The notes under the pieces are model-generated. The model was not told where the DNA came from, searched no databases, and was given only the letters and a program-made list of their open reading frames with translations. A stretch of DNA of 64,000 nucleotides from Hyparrhenia diplandra (Eukaryota > Streptophyta > Magnoliopsida > Poales > Poaceae), in contig JADLZK010012234.1 of the NCBI GenBank assembly GCA_015847255.1, forward strand, positions 186,001 to 250,000. The letters run 5' to 3'. This document shows positions 44,668 to 55,336 of the stretch, piece by piece. The number at the start of each line of letters is the position of its first letter. Position 1 is the first letter of the stretch. Both the position numbers and the translations under genes were made by a program.

Positions 44668-47406
44668 CCTTCAGAAAGATTTTACAAGGTCATTTGATAT
44701 CTTTACTCAAGCAGCAAAAAGCTTATTGGAAGCAAATGGGTAATATTAAATGGGTCACACTAGGAGATGCTGGCACTAAATTCTTTCATGCTCAGGCAAC
44801 CATTAAATACAGAAGGAATTTTATTGCAACATTGCATGATGAAAATGGGGACATCATTTCTGATCATAATGGCAAAGCACAACTGATTTGGGAATCCTTT
44901 AAAGATAGAATGGGAGTCAGCTCTTTCAACACAATTTAGTTCAACTTATCTTCTATGCTAATTGCTCAAAGCTTGGAATCCCTAGTCATACCTTTTTCTA
45001 ATGAAGACATTGATCAGGTGGTCAGAAATTTGCCTAGAGACAAAGTACCAGGACCAGATGGGTTCAACACTGATTTCATCAAGCACTGTTGGCACAAAGT
45101 TAGAGGTGATTTTTATGAATTATGTCACTCCTTCTTCAATAACCAGATTTTCTTGCAAAGTATAAATGGATCTCATATTACTCTCATTCCAAAAAAGGAT
45201 GATGCTCAAAAGGTTTACTTTAGACCAATTTCCTTGCTTAACTCATCAGTGAAAATCATCACTAAAATTCTAGCTAATAGATTACAGCAAGCTCTCCCAT
45301 CTTTACTACACAAGAATCAATATGGCTTTATACAGATACAGAACCATACAAGATTGTGTTGCTTGGGCTTACCGTCATTTATGTCATCAGTCTAAAAAGG
45401 AAATTATTATTTTAAAGCTTGACTTTGAAAAAGCTTTGGACAAAGTGGAGCATGAATATATGATCAAAATTATGGAACATAATGGCTTCCCCACAAGATG
45501 GATACTATGGATGAGAGCCATCTTCAATTCAGTACATCTGTTGTATTATTAAATGGCGTGCCGGGAAAAACTTTTTTGTCGCGAGAAGAGGATAGTTCGA
45601 CAAGGTGATCCCTTATCCCCTTCTTTTTTTTGTTTTGGCTGTAGATTTTCTTGAGAAAATTCTAAATCATGCTACAAGCAATGGGCAGCTGCATTTACCC
45701 ATTCCACTCAACTGTGATTCAGACTTCCCTATTTTACAAGTATCCGATGACACTCTTATTTTTATGAATGGTGATTTGAATGAGTTACACAACTTAATAT
45801 TCTCATTGGTTATGCTATCTCGCTCTGGGCTGAAAGTGAATTATGATAAGTCAATGATGATTCCCATAAATATCTTTGAGGAAAGACTAGACATTTTGGC
45901 TGCCTCTTTTGGGTGCTCTAAAGGTTCTTTACCTTTTACATATTTGGGCTTGCCACTAGGTTCCTCAAAGCCAAATGTAGCTGATTTTTTGGCCAATTGT
46001 ACCAAGATGTGAAAGAAGACTGGTTGTTGTTGTTACCTCTTTCTTGAATGAAATTTTGGTAGACTTCAGCTTACAAATGCTGCTCTAACAGCTTTACCTA
46101 CCTTTGCTATGTCAAGTTAAACAGTGATTAAGCAAGTTGACAAATATAGAAAACATTGCTTATGGCGTGGATCTATTCTACTGAGCAAAAAAAAAAACCT
46201 TCTAAAGCTGCTTGGCCTCTAGTTTGTTTGCCCAAAGTGGAAGGACGGCTTGGTGTTCTTGACATTACAACCTAAAATGAAAGCATTCTTATGAAGCATC
46301 TGCATAAATTCTATAACAAGGCAAATCTCCCATGGGGTGCAGCTAGTTTGGGAAAAATACTATTCTAGAGGACAATTGCTTGATGTTAATGTTCCTAGAA
46401 GAATGTCATTCTAGTGGTGAGATATAAGAAAACTAATTCCAAAATTCACAAATGTAGCCAGGGTTGTTGCTCAAGATGGATCAAGCTATTTTTATGGCAT
46501 GACTGTTGGAACAATATTGCTCTTAAAGAAAACTATCCGCATCTTTATTCATATGCAATTAATGATTAGGTCAAGTTGGCGTAGCTCTTTCAACAGATCC
46601 TCTTCATGATCTATTTCAGCTACCCTTGTCGGTGGAAGCCTTTGCTGAATTCAATGAGCTTTCAGTTCTAATTCAGGATTTTTAGGTTCAGAATATGTCA
46701 ACATCTGGAGTTATAGTTGGGGTTCTCAATATTCCTCAAGTAAAGTTTATGCAACACTCAAAGTCCACCACCACGTTCCTCCAGCTTTTCGTTGGTTATG
46801 AAAATCTAATTGCCAAAATAAGAGAAAATTTTTCTTTTGGCTAGTACTTCAAGACCGTTTAAGCAAGAAGACGAACTATGCATCTTCCAGATTACTCTTG
46901 TGTTATGTGTCATTTGGGAGTGGATGAAGATCTTTGTCATCTACTTTTTCATTGTCTATTCGCAATGTCATGTTGGAATTTGATTTCGGTAATCATTCCC
47001 GACTCCCCCAATGTTGCAGCAATTATGGAAAGTATCAAGCTTCAGCTCTGAGACTCCATGCTTCATGGAAATTATTGTGACAATGTGTTGGTCGATCTGG
47101 ATGCTTGGGAATGATGTGATCTTTGAGCACAACACCACTCACTCAGACAAATTTGTAAAGAAATCTTCGTAAAGGAATTTTTCCTAGTTAAGCTACGGGC
47201 AAAGGATTCTTTTAAGACAATTGTAGATTTATGGCTAGCTTCTCATTTGTAATTTATCTTATTTTCTTCTAAACCTTTTTTTGTCTCTTGAGGACTCCTT
47301 GTAAAGTATGTTTAATCTTTTTTAGTAGGGGTTTCACCCCCTCTGTTTTCAAAAAAAAAAAAAATACAATTGTCATCTTTTGAGATAAGCCTCACGCTCC
47401 TTGCGT
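44668..47406 (+). mobile_element. 5'-truncated L1-type LINE
   Basis: Plus-strand translation gives the RT region of plant L1 LINEs: KQQKAYWKQMGNIKWVTLGD, then KVPGPDGFNTDFIK (RT block 1), HITLIPKKDDAQKVYFRPIS, KIITKILANRLQQALP, LDFEKALDKVEHEY, RQGDPLSPLLF, and VSDDTLIF at the active site (normally Y/F-ADD). Then comes YLGLPLGSSKP and, near 46890-46985, a zinc-binding zf-RVT stretch (YSCVMCHLGVDEDLCHLLFH). Several stops and frame shifts (e.g. 44939, 45345, 45550) make it dead. The endonuclease half is missing, as in 5'-truncated insertions. A poly(A) run lies at 47351-47364; 42 more bases follow before the second target duplication. The 19-bp duplication shows target-primed insertion. Confidence 0.93.
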
Positions 47407-47425
47407 TTGTCCTCTAACCACTCCA
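47407..47425 (+). repeat. 19-bp target duplication, right copy
   Basis: Exact partner of 44649-44667. Confidence 0.9.
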
Positions 47426-47499
47426 TCGTATGATAATTGTGTTCATTTGAGACATTTGTCCTCCTCATTCTTTCTTCATATGGATTTGAAATAAGTATT

Positions 47500-48250
47500 T
47501 GAGACTCTAAACAAATTTAAATAAAATGTAGTCAACTACAAAATTTTACAAATATTTATGATCTACAACTTTGGGTTTGGTCATTTCTCCATCGAGGTTC
47601 TTTGAAAATTTTGAATTTCCAAAGTGAGGAAATTTTGTCATAATTTCGTTAGAATATTTCAATGAAAAAAGTTGTCAACTATAAAGTTGCATGTCTTTTT
47701 CGACATCTACAACTCTTGTTTTTGTTGTTTCTCCATCTAAGGTCATTTAAAAATATTAAATTTCAAATGTGATCATTCAAATTGAATTTTCATTGATAAA
47801 TGATTTCAAATGGATCAACTACAATGTTGCATAACTTTTTGAGGTCTACAAATTTTCGTTTGCTCGCTTCTCCATTTGAGATCCTTAACTATAACTAGAC
47901 ACTCATTTATGACCACAAAGCATATGGATTTGATTGGTATTAACTTCTATATAACCTTGTGAAATAAATAACTCTAGATCAAAAAACGCCTTTAAATAAA
48001 ACAGTTGTGAATTACAAAGTTTCATAACATTTTGAGATCAACAACTTTTAGTTTGGTTGTTTCTCCATCTACAATCCTTTTCTACCATTACACACTTGTG
48101 ACTTTTGAGTATTTGGACTCCATTGGTATTAACTCTATAAATCTTATGATACATATGTGGATAACAAATGACCTTAAGTAAAAAAAAACAACTATAAAGT
48201 TGTAGATCTCGAAAGGTACTACATTGTCTTCATTGAATGTCATGAGAAAG
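47500..48250. repeat. degenerate tandem repeats, AT-rich
   Basis: Four or five diverged units share acaaagttgcatNactttttNagatctacaact followed by ttgtttctccatctNaggtc; anchors ttctccatc at about 47587, 47730, 47869 and 48062. Units are 140-190 bp. This motif set is common in non-coding parts of grass DNA transposons. No coding frame. Confidence 0.6.
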
Positions 48251-49251
48251 TTATGAATTGTTCACAAGTGAATATATTATCTCATACATAGTTGTATGTA
48301 ACTATATGAAATTTTTTTTTCTAGTTGTGAACAATAAATGGCCCCACTTTATTTAAATTATTTGATTTTTAATGGATAGCTTATGGGTCCAAATATATGC
48401 CGTGTAATTTTGTAGAATTTTCTAACAAAAAATTCATGTTACTACAATTATTCTGTGGAATTATCATAGAATAATTATAACAATACATAAACTTGGCTAG
48501 AAATTCTAGGACCTTTGACAATATGTTTCTAGTGTATAATCATTCTAAAAATTTCAAATATTTTTAACAAAGAGGTATTATATACTTACATAAAGGTAAA
48601 TGGATATATCTCGTACATAGTTATGTGTAACTATGTCAACGATGTATCTATTTGTGAGCAATGTGTAGTCCCACTTAATTAAAGTCAATTGAACTTTGCA
48701 TGGAAAGCCCAAACTATATGTTATCATGTCAATTTGTAAAATATTCAAACCAAATTTAGATATTATTACAATTATTTGTGTTATACTTAAACGTTTGAGT
48801 TACACTTAACATCGGGGTAACTTTACCTAACCTAATTTGATGGACAAAGGCTCCAATTCACATAAAAGTGTTGAGTTACACTTAACATCAGGGTAACTAG
48901 TTGCATATAACATGTTTTCTAAATATCAAGTCATAGCTCCACAATATTTTTCTAACTCAGCTCCAGATTATATCATTTTATTAAACTCTTAAAGTGACCC
49001 TATATTTGCACAAGAAGGCCATTAACTTTTTTTTGTTGTGGAGTTGTTATATTAGTCCCTAGCTACTAGCATGGCATATCTTAACAATTTGTACGCTGCT
49101 TTTACTTTTATAAATATACTCCGCCCTCCTGAAAAGTGGATTTTTAGTTGCCCTAAGTCAAGACACCGTAAATTGGACCGAAGTTTTCAATAAATGTCAT
49201 ATGAAATGTATTTTTTCATAATTTACCTCTTGTTGATGTGGTGAATGTTGA
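48251..49251. other. AT-rich intergenic DNA
   Basis: No gene. A 25-bp phrase (gagttacacttaacatcNgggtaac) occurs twice, 75 bp apart, at about 48798 and 48873. Confidence 0.5.
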
Positions 49252-50331
49252 TGTTAAGATATTAGGTAATTTCTAGATTAATTCCATAAAATAAATCAAG
49301 ATAAATATATCTACTAGATAAAGCATTTCAAGCATACTAGCATAGCATAAACGTATATTATAGATCATAACATGATTCAACATCAAATAGCATAGTATGA
49401 TCATAGCAACAGATGTAAGCACAACTAGCACACCGGATAGATTGGATAGATTGATCATGAGTAACATAAAGATTGGATCTCGAGAATACCCGGGCCGACG
49501 TTGAGGACAACGTAATGGAGAGGTTCCCCAAAGCGATGCCGAGGTCCTCCGTGTCATTTTGTCGTTGTCGCCGATCGGCGGCTGCTAAAGAAGTCGAAGA
49601 AGTTGTCGATGGAGACCGCGCCGAGACGGCCCTCCGTGTGTCCTTTTTTCCGAAGACGAGCCGTGACGAAGATCGGGAGCGATCCACGCGAAGAGTGCTT
49701 CCCAAAAACCTTATTCGCCTTCTCTGGTGCAGGATCGCAAAGACGACGGTTTAGGAGACACGCTTTCGCCCGGTCCAATTGGTGCACGCGAACGATCGGG
49801 CGGGAGACTTGGCAACGGCAAAGGCGAGAAGAGGCAAAACCCTAAGCTTTGGATTGGATGCGTTTAGTGTGGCCGGTGGTCCGCTTATATAGTCCAGGTC
49901 AACCGACCTCGTGACACGATCCACGATCTAAACCGATTTAGGGCTCGTTGTTCGTATTCGTTTATAACTCGCAAACCAAAAGACCAAAAACTAAAGCGCA
50001 AAAGGAGACCGTACCCCCGCAAGGCAAGGGCCGGATTTTGGTGGACCATTCACGCGCATGTCGTGCGCGCGCCCTTCGCCACGCCCCGCCCCGCCCCGCG
50101 AGGCGAAGCGAGCGCGTGTGGAGTTCCCTTTCTCCTTCTCACACTAGACATGAGAAGGTAGGAACAACTTCCATATTTAAGTTGGTCCTCACCACCTTCC
50201 ACAAGCAATGTGGTACTAAAGGATTCCACCACTCCCTCCTTTCTATATTCATGATGGGCCTTTGAGATTTCTTTAGGAATTTCAGAATTTGTTATTGGGC
50301 CAAGCCCATATTACATCTACATTCCAACAAT
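49252..50331 (+). mobile_element. putative long LTR
   Basis: Starts TGTTAAGATATTAGG and ends ATCTACATTCCAACA, with a GC-rich centre (49480-49860) and a tatatagtcc TATA-like site at 49886. The last ~63 bp (agatttctttaggaatttca to the end) recur at 50752-50812, as expected if a partner LTR has been mostly deleted. No flanking duplication was found, so the boundaries are tentative. Confidence 0.4.
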
Positions 50332-51445
50332 CTCCCGCCAGATCTCAAATACCCATTTAGAGATTTTGTCTGTTCTCGCTACCGTTTGATATACTAGTGT
50401 TTCAACGGAGACTGTTAAGTTAAACTTCCGCCTAGAACTTCAAGCTACACCTATCCACAACTTGAACAATGGACTACGCCTTGAATTGCAAGTTTTGTGC
50501 GAATAAGCTTTGCTCAAAGCCAAACTAGTACTTGGCTGCCAGTAGCCTTTCCCCGTGGGTGGAGGATATACGTCATACTCCTTAGTCTCTTCATGAGTTT
50601 ACTAGAGATCACTCAAGTCTCATAGACTGCGACATTTAACAGTCGAACTCATATAGGTATGCCCTTTCAAGAATGCTCTGTAGGACAGCATTTTTACTTA
50701 TAAAGTCAATAGGGCATATTAAGGGATTCTTGCCAACCTACCGTACAGAGATTTCTTTAGAAATTTCAGAATTTTTTATTGGGCCAAGCCCATATTACAT
50801 CTAAATTCCAACCGTTCATAGGCTAATTAAGTCCGTAAATTTAAGAGGAGTCTTTCCTTACTTCCTTACACAAAACGGTTATGTTGTTGTGCTGCTCGTG
50901 CAATCAAAACTTAGAATAGAAGAAAAAGAGTCGCTCATGCTCCCTATCAAGGGATCACTCGCTCTTCTCCCTCGGTCAGTGCTCAAGGAAAAGCAAATTC
51001 TATCTATCTGATTTCCCCCCAAGCAATTCAAAAACGGAAATTCCACGAATCCCTGAGGTGGTTAAGTCCGACAACGCTTGATCGGGTAGCCCTTCTTACC
51101 TTTTGACTTAGTATTAGTAACCAACCTCATCAGCTAGGCTACGAAAGGGCTGTAAAACTTATTCAAATTCACAATGATTTGACTAAGGACAACTAAAAAT
51201 CCATTATATTTTCGGATCAATGGAGTATTTATGATTTATATTTTACATTTATATATATATATGCTAATAAAAGCATTAAAGGAAAGGTATATAAAAAATA
51301 GATAAAGAATAACAAAATGCTTTTAAATTGAAGAAGTTCACGCTCTGCGTAGCTTCCGTAGCTGTTCTGTGACAGCAACTGTATGTCTGTTTTCCCTACA
51401 ACTCGGTCGGCAGCCAGATATTTATATATGAAATGAATACGAAAG
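50332..51445. other. retroelement-like non-coding stretch
   Basis: Between the two copies of the LTR-end sequence (50269-50331 and 50752-50812) lies about 420 bp without recognisable protein. From 50860 to 51130 the composition changes (tcgctcatgctccctatcaag, gggatcactcgctcttctcc) and could be of organellar or retroelement origin, which I cannot decide by eye. The rest is AT-rich, with a tatatatatata run at 51252. Confidence 0.3.
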
Positions 51446-51520
51446 CTGACGAATCCACTAAGCTACAAAATGGCTCGCGCACTACTTGGCCATACAAAAT
51501 GCCAATGCCGACGAATCCAC
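51446..51520 (+). repeat. paralogous segment, left part (matches 61993-62077)
   Basis: The phrases aaaatggctcgcgcactact and caaaatgccaatgccgacga match the 62-kb segment. The match stops exactly where the transposon at 51521 begins and resumes after it at 52968. Confidence 0.8.
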
Positions 51521-52967
51521 GGGCTTGTTTGGATGGAACCCTGGGCTAGTTGCCTGGGGTATTCGCCTGCCCTGGAAGCTGCCTGTGTTCAATTGCAAGA
51601 TTGCCTGGCCAGGCAAAGCTGGAATCAAGCGTCGTTTGGTTGATAGCCTGAGAAAAGTCAGCCTCGTTGGCAGATAAGACAGGCGCTGTTTGGTTGTTCC
51701 TTTTGCCTGGGTTACACCAAACGTTGTTTAAAGTAATTGTTGATATACGAAGCAGTTCACAGAGAAGAAACAAATCATTAACTCACGTTCCACTTTGTAA
51801 TTTCGTTACATACGTAATGAAATTCGGGTAACCATTGTGGAAAAAAAAAAATAACTCACATTCCAGTCATATGTAATGAACTCATATGAGCTCTATTCAT
51901 ATTCACCCAATAAGTTCTCAAGCTATATGCTAATAACAATTTTTTTTTTCTCGAAAAACGCACAAGATTTGCGCTTCTTTTTAATTAAGAAGAGGAGTTT
52001 TTACATAGTTTATCCTTTCGGGGAAGGTTACAAGGTTTGCAACGAATTTGGCCTTCCCGGAAAAAGCACACATGCGGATTACTCGTGAATGAGACAACTA
52101 AGGTTAGAAGCCCCGGCTTCGATCCACTGATCGGTGGTATGCTTGATCCTGGCGAGCAGCTGGCAGGTGGTCGTGCTTTCATTGCGGAAAGCATCTGGCG
52201 TTCCTTTTTTTTTTTTTTCCAAATCTCCCAGGCCACCAAGGCGAATAATGAGTCTGCTCCTTTCCGCTTGTTGCCATGCCATCGTCGTCGCCAATCCTCC
52301 TTGCCTCGGCTACGTCCGGGTGCATGAAGATAATGACGTCGTCAGCGTACAACTTAGATAATAGTCCATCTATATACCAAAGCACAACAAGGCTGTCCGG
52401 TTGACTATCAACTTTGCCGGCACCTAGTTAGCATGTAGCCCTACTGTACATGCTGATTCCAAAAGGGTGCAGCAAAAAGAGACTCCATCAGCCATAATCA
52501 AAAGAGCATAGATAGGTATACTTGCATATCGTCATTTTCTAAAGCAACATGCACAAACTTACGACTTTAATAAAAATACATTTTTCCACTCACTTTCTAA
52601 TCTTCCAGATAAAAATGTACTAGCTAGCACCATTGATGTCAGTACGCACATGCTAAAAAATCTAGTCTCCAATACTATAAGAAAATCAATATGATTATCA
52701 CGGAATGTACTGGGAGAAAAAAGATCCATGCATGTGCGCAGGAAAAAGTGAGGAAGAGATAAGGTAACAACAGTGAACTACGGTGATTATAGCCAGGCAA
52801 GTCGACGGAGCACCAGGCGACCGATTTCTTAGGACTGGCGCCAGGCAACCAGCCCAGGCAACCGCACCAGGCAAAAAAACCCAGGGCTGCAACCAAATAG
52901 ACTCCGGGCAACATTCAGGCAGGGTCTAGACCAGGCAATTTTAGCCAGGGTTGCATCCAAACAGCCC
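51521..52967 (+). mobile_element. 1.45-kb DNA transposon with CCAGGC-rich subterminal repeats
   Basis: Ends GGGCTTGTTTGGATGGAACC and GGTTGCATCCAAACAGCCC are inverted repeats. CCAC flanks both sides (51517-51520 and 52968-52971). The left 200 bp are rich in GCCTGG and the right 200 bp in CCAGGCAA, the same motif inverted, about ten copies on the right. Such arrays are typical transposase-binding subterminal repeats of hAT or CACTA-like elements. The paralogous segment at 62 kb lacks the whole element, which proves the insertion. No transposase is present. A LINE fragment is nested inside. The superfamily is uncertain. Confidence 0.75.
51935..52390 (-). mobile_element. LINE fragments nested in the 1.45-kb transposon
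   Basis: On the minus strand KLYADDVIIFMHPDVAEA (RT active site YADD, about 52340) is joined closely to a typical LINE C-terminal end, FRNESTTTCQLLARIKHTTD (about 52130-52190). The intervening RT and zf-RVT parts are deleted. A poly(T) run at 51940 marks the 3' tail. Confidence 0.7.
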
Positions 52968-53240
52968 CCACGTACTTGGCTATATCAAAGCAAGCTCATC
53001 CCTTTGCTGAAGACACACTGACTCAGCGTCACTTTTTGAATAAGGTATCTGAAAGCCCGGCTAATAAATTCATCAGAAAAGTACGTACATACAAAAGTGC
53101 AACATGTAATTGAGTCTGAAATTAGAAAGTAATGACACTTGGAAGAACTTTTTTCATATTTCTTATACGATTAGTTGCAAGTTGGAAAGAGATAATATAA
53201 GATGATGTCATCGTTTTGCCCAACCCAGCATATATACAAC
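52968..53240 (+). repeat. paralogous segment, right part (matches 62078-62385)
   Basis: Clear similarity over ~260 bp: agctcatccctttgctgaag, ctttttgaataaggta, aaagtgcaacatgtaattga and cccaacccagcatatataca. It ends with the TATA box of the small gene at 53347. Confidence 0.85.
53230..53236 (+). promoter_or_regulatory. TATA box of the small MGQC gene
   Basis: gcatatatac in the conserved paralogous promoter segment, about 115 bp before the ATG at 53347. Confidence 0.55.
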
Positions 53241-53289
53241 TAGACCCCCTTCAGCTCTTCAGCAAAGGAAACAAGCAAGCAAAGCAAAG

Positions 53290-53291
<2 letters not shown>

Positions 53292-53346
<55 letters not shown>
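53292..53346 (+). repeat. (GA)n microsatellite in a 5' UTR
   Basis: About 27 GA dinucleotides directly before the ATG at 53347. Long frames read through it on both strands are artefacts of the repeat. Confidence 0.95.
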
Positions 53347-53350
<4 letters not shown>

Positions 53351-53654
53351 GGCAGTGTTCGTCCTCCCAGCATCCAGAGGCAGACCAAAAGCAGCAGCCG
53401 GTTGCTGTTGTTGATAGCCAGAAAAGGTTTCTTGAAACTCTCTTGTTTTCCTAGCATACATACTAACATACATATTGTCGAGTGCATGAGTAAAACCTTA
53501 GTGGTTAAGGTTTCTTCTTCGTCTTCCAATTTGCAGGCAGGAGAAGCTGCGAAAGGCGGCGGCAGCAGCACACATGAATCAGCCATACTGCGCATCTAGC
53601 AATGAGGAACTGGTCCTCCTGGTGTCGCTTGATTCAATCACCAAGATTGGCTGA
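53347..53654 (+). CDS. small two-exon gene, 65 aa, MGQC N-terminus
   Basis: Exon 1 is 53347-53426 and exon 2 is 53537-53654, with donor AAAAG|gtttct and acceptor tttgcag|GCAGG; the frame continues to TGA at 53652. The protein begins MGQCSSSQHPEADQKQQPV and continues KRQEKLRKAAAAAHMNQPY to SLDSITKIG. Met-Gly with Cys at position 4 is the usual pattern for N-myristoylation plus palmitoylation, so membrane attachment is plausible (inference). The TATA box, purine-rich leader and pyrimidine tract before the acceptor all fit a plant gene. I do not recognise the family. It may be the N-terminal exon pair of a larger protein that was lost, since the frame ends soon after exon 2 starts. Confidence 0.5.
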
Positions 53655-54405
53655 ATTGTCGATCTGCAGATGTGGCGAGGTCGTCTCTTATCCGGTACAT
53701 GTTACTAACCTTATTGAGGGTGCAAGATAGATTTCAAGATATTTTGTGCAACTAATTAACACCATGAACGAAACCTCAAGACTAGTTTTGTCTCCATACT
53801 TCAGAGGTTTTACCTATACCTCATGCATAAATGGAACTAACTTGGTCTTAGAGCCCAAGGACCAAAATTAACAATTAGTAATCCAGCTACCATAATATTT
53901 ATAAAAGAAGGAAACAATTGCTGATCATTCTTATCTACTTCATCCTTGTCTATATCATTCATTTTTTTAGTCTACTTAAGATTTGGGTAAATTAAACTCC
54001 TTAAGGCTGTGAGCTTGATCTTTGTTAATTAATTGATGACATACAAGTCAACAAGTGGCTTAATCCTTTTCAACTACATAATGAGTATTGAACGTTCTTA
54101 CAACGTCATCTTTGCCCCTTTTCAGGCTCCAGTGGTGACATCACCTCTTCTCTTGTCTCTCCTATAAAAGAAGCTAAGGATGCCACCCTTAGTCATTTTA
54201 CAAAATTTATATTAGTCCATGTACCAGCAAATTTATCACTTAAGCCCGTGTACTTCAGGAAATGTTTTTCCGAACCATGCATGTATTTGTTGAGAAATTG
54301 TCCTGAGGCGAAGCTGCCCTTGTATATGTATAATCAGCTATTGTGGCTTGTTTGGTGTGGCCCTTCAATATTGTCGTCGTAGTACTTACCATTTTTGCGC
54401 ATACG
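53655..54405. other. AT-rich intergenic DNA
   Basis: No gene or recognisable element. Ends at the CATTG duplication of the next retroelement. Confidence 0.5.
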
Positions 54406-54410
54406 CATTG

Positions 54411-54994
54411 TGTCGATTCGGCTAGATTGGGCGGAATTGACATCCAATTGGCGATTGTCGGGAGGAGGAAGAGGGAGGCGGAGGCGGCGCCGGCCGCGCC
54501 CGGGCGGGCGGGCGGCGGCGGCAGCCGGCGGCCCGGGGGCAGCGCTGGGGCGTCTTGCGGGCGGGCGGCAGCAGGAGGGGGCGGCGCGCGCACGTGGGAG
54601 AGGGAGGAGAGGAGATTGGGATAAATTTTCTTTATTTGCTTGTTGTCCTGAAAGATTACTGGACCCCTTACTTATATAGCCCGGCTATTGGGGCTTGTAT
54701 CTCAAGCAATCTCTCTAAAGGTTTCCTTATAGATTGGAATACCTTTTACAAGCATGTCTTATTTATTTATTTTCTAATAAGGGTCTCCCTTATAGATGAG
54801 ATAGCCCCTTGCACACCAAAATACCTAAAGACAATCCTAGATATTTTCCTCCTTTTCTCCGGATTAGTTGCCGAAGAATCCGCGGAAGGGAGGGGATGGC
54901 GGCGGGGGCGCGCGCGAGCCCAGGGGGGCGGCGCCGGCGCCCTTGGGCTGTCGCCAGCCCGTCCTCCCTGGGCCCTATTTCTTGGGTCGTGACC
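54411..54994 (-). repeat. 3' LTR of the gag-only element
   Basis: 584 bp. Shares the tcttatttatttattt, agcccggctattgggg and gccgaagaatccgcggaagg blocks with the LTR at 57609. Its inner end reads ggtcacg on the minus strand instead of tgtcacg, so the terminal T is mutated. Confidence 0.85.
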
Positions 54995-55336
54995 CCCCCT
55001 TCTCCGACCGGTGGCGTCCTCGCGCTGGATGAAAGTCCATTCGGTGACACACGGGTGGAGATCGGCCGCCCCTCGAACGATGAGCTCAACTCGTAGCAGC
55101 ATGAGTCGCCCCTATACCGGGTTCCCGAGGATCATGTTGTCCCCGGTTCGCTTGGGATCAAACTCCGGGAGATAGTGAAGGTTGTCGATGTAGCCGTGGA
55201 AGATGTAGCGGTAGAGGCGCACCCCTGGCTGTGAAGCTATCTGACGACGGGCTGCCAGTAGGAGTTCCCTCGGAACGCCCACATGTAGGTGCTGATGCAC
55301 CATGTCGCGCGGGGGCTCTACGGGAACAAGAAACGC

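Noticed and set aside
50860..51130. Possible mitochondrial or plastid DNA insertion
   Set aside because: The composition suggests it, but I could not recognise any organellar gene, so it is not listed as such.
53240..53599. Frames reading through the GA microsatellite
   Set aside because: Ser-Leu and Arg-Glu repeats from the dinucleotide run. Only the spliced frame starting at 53347 is kept.
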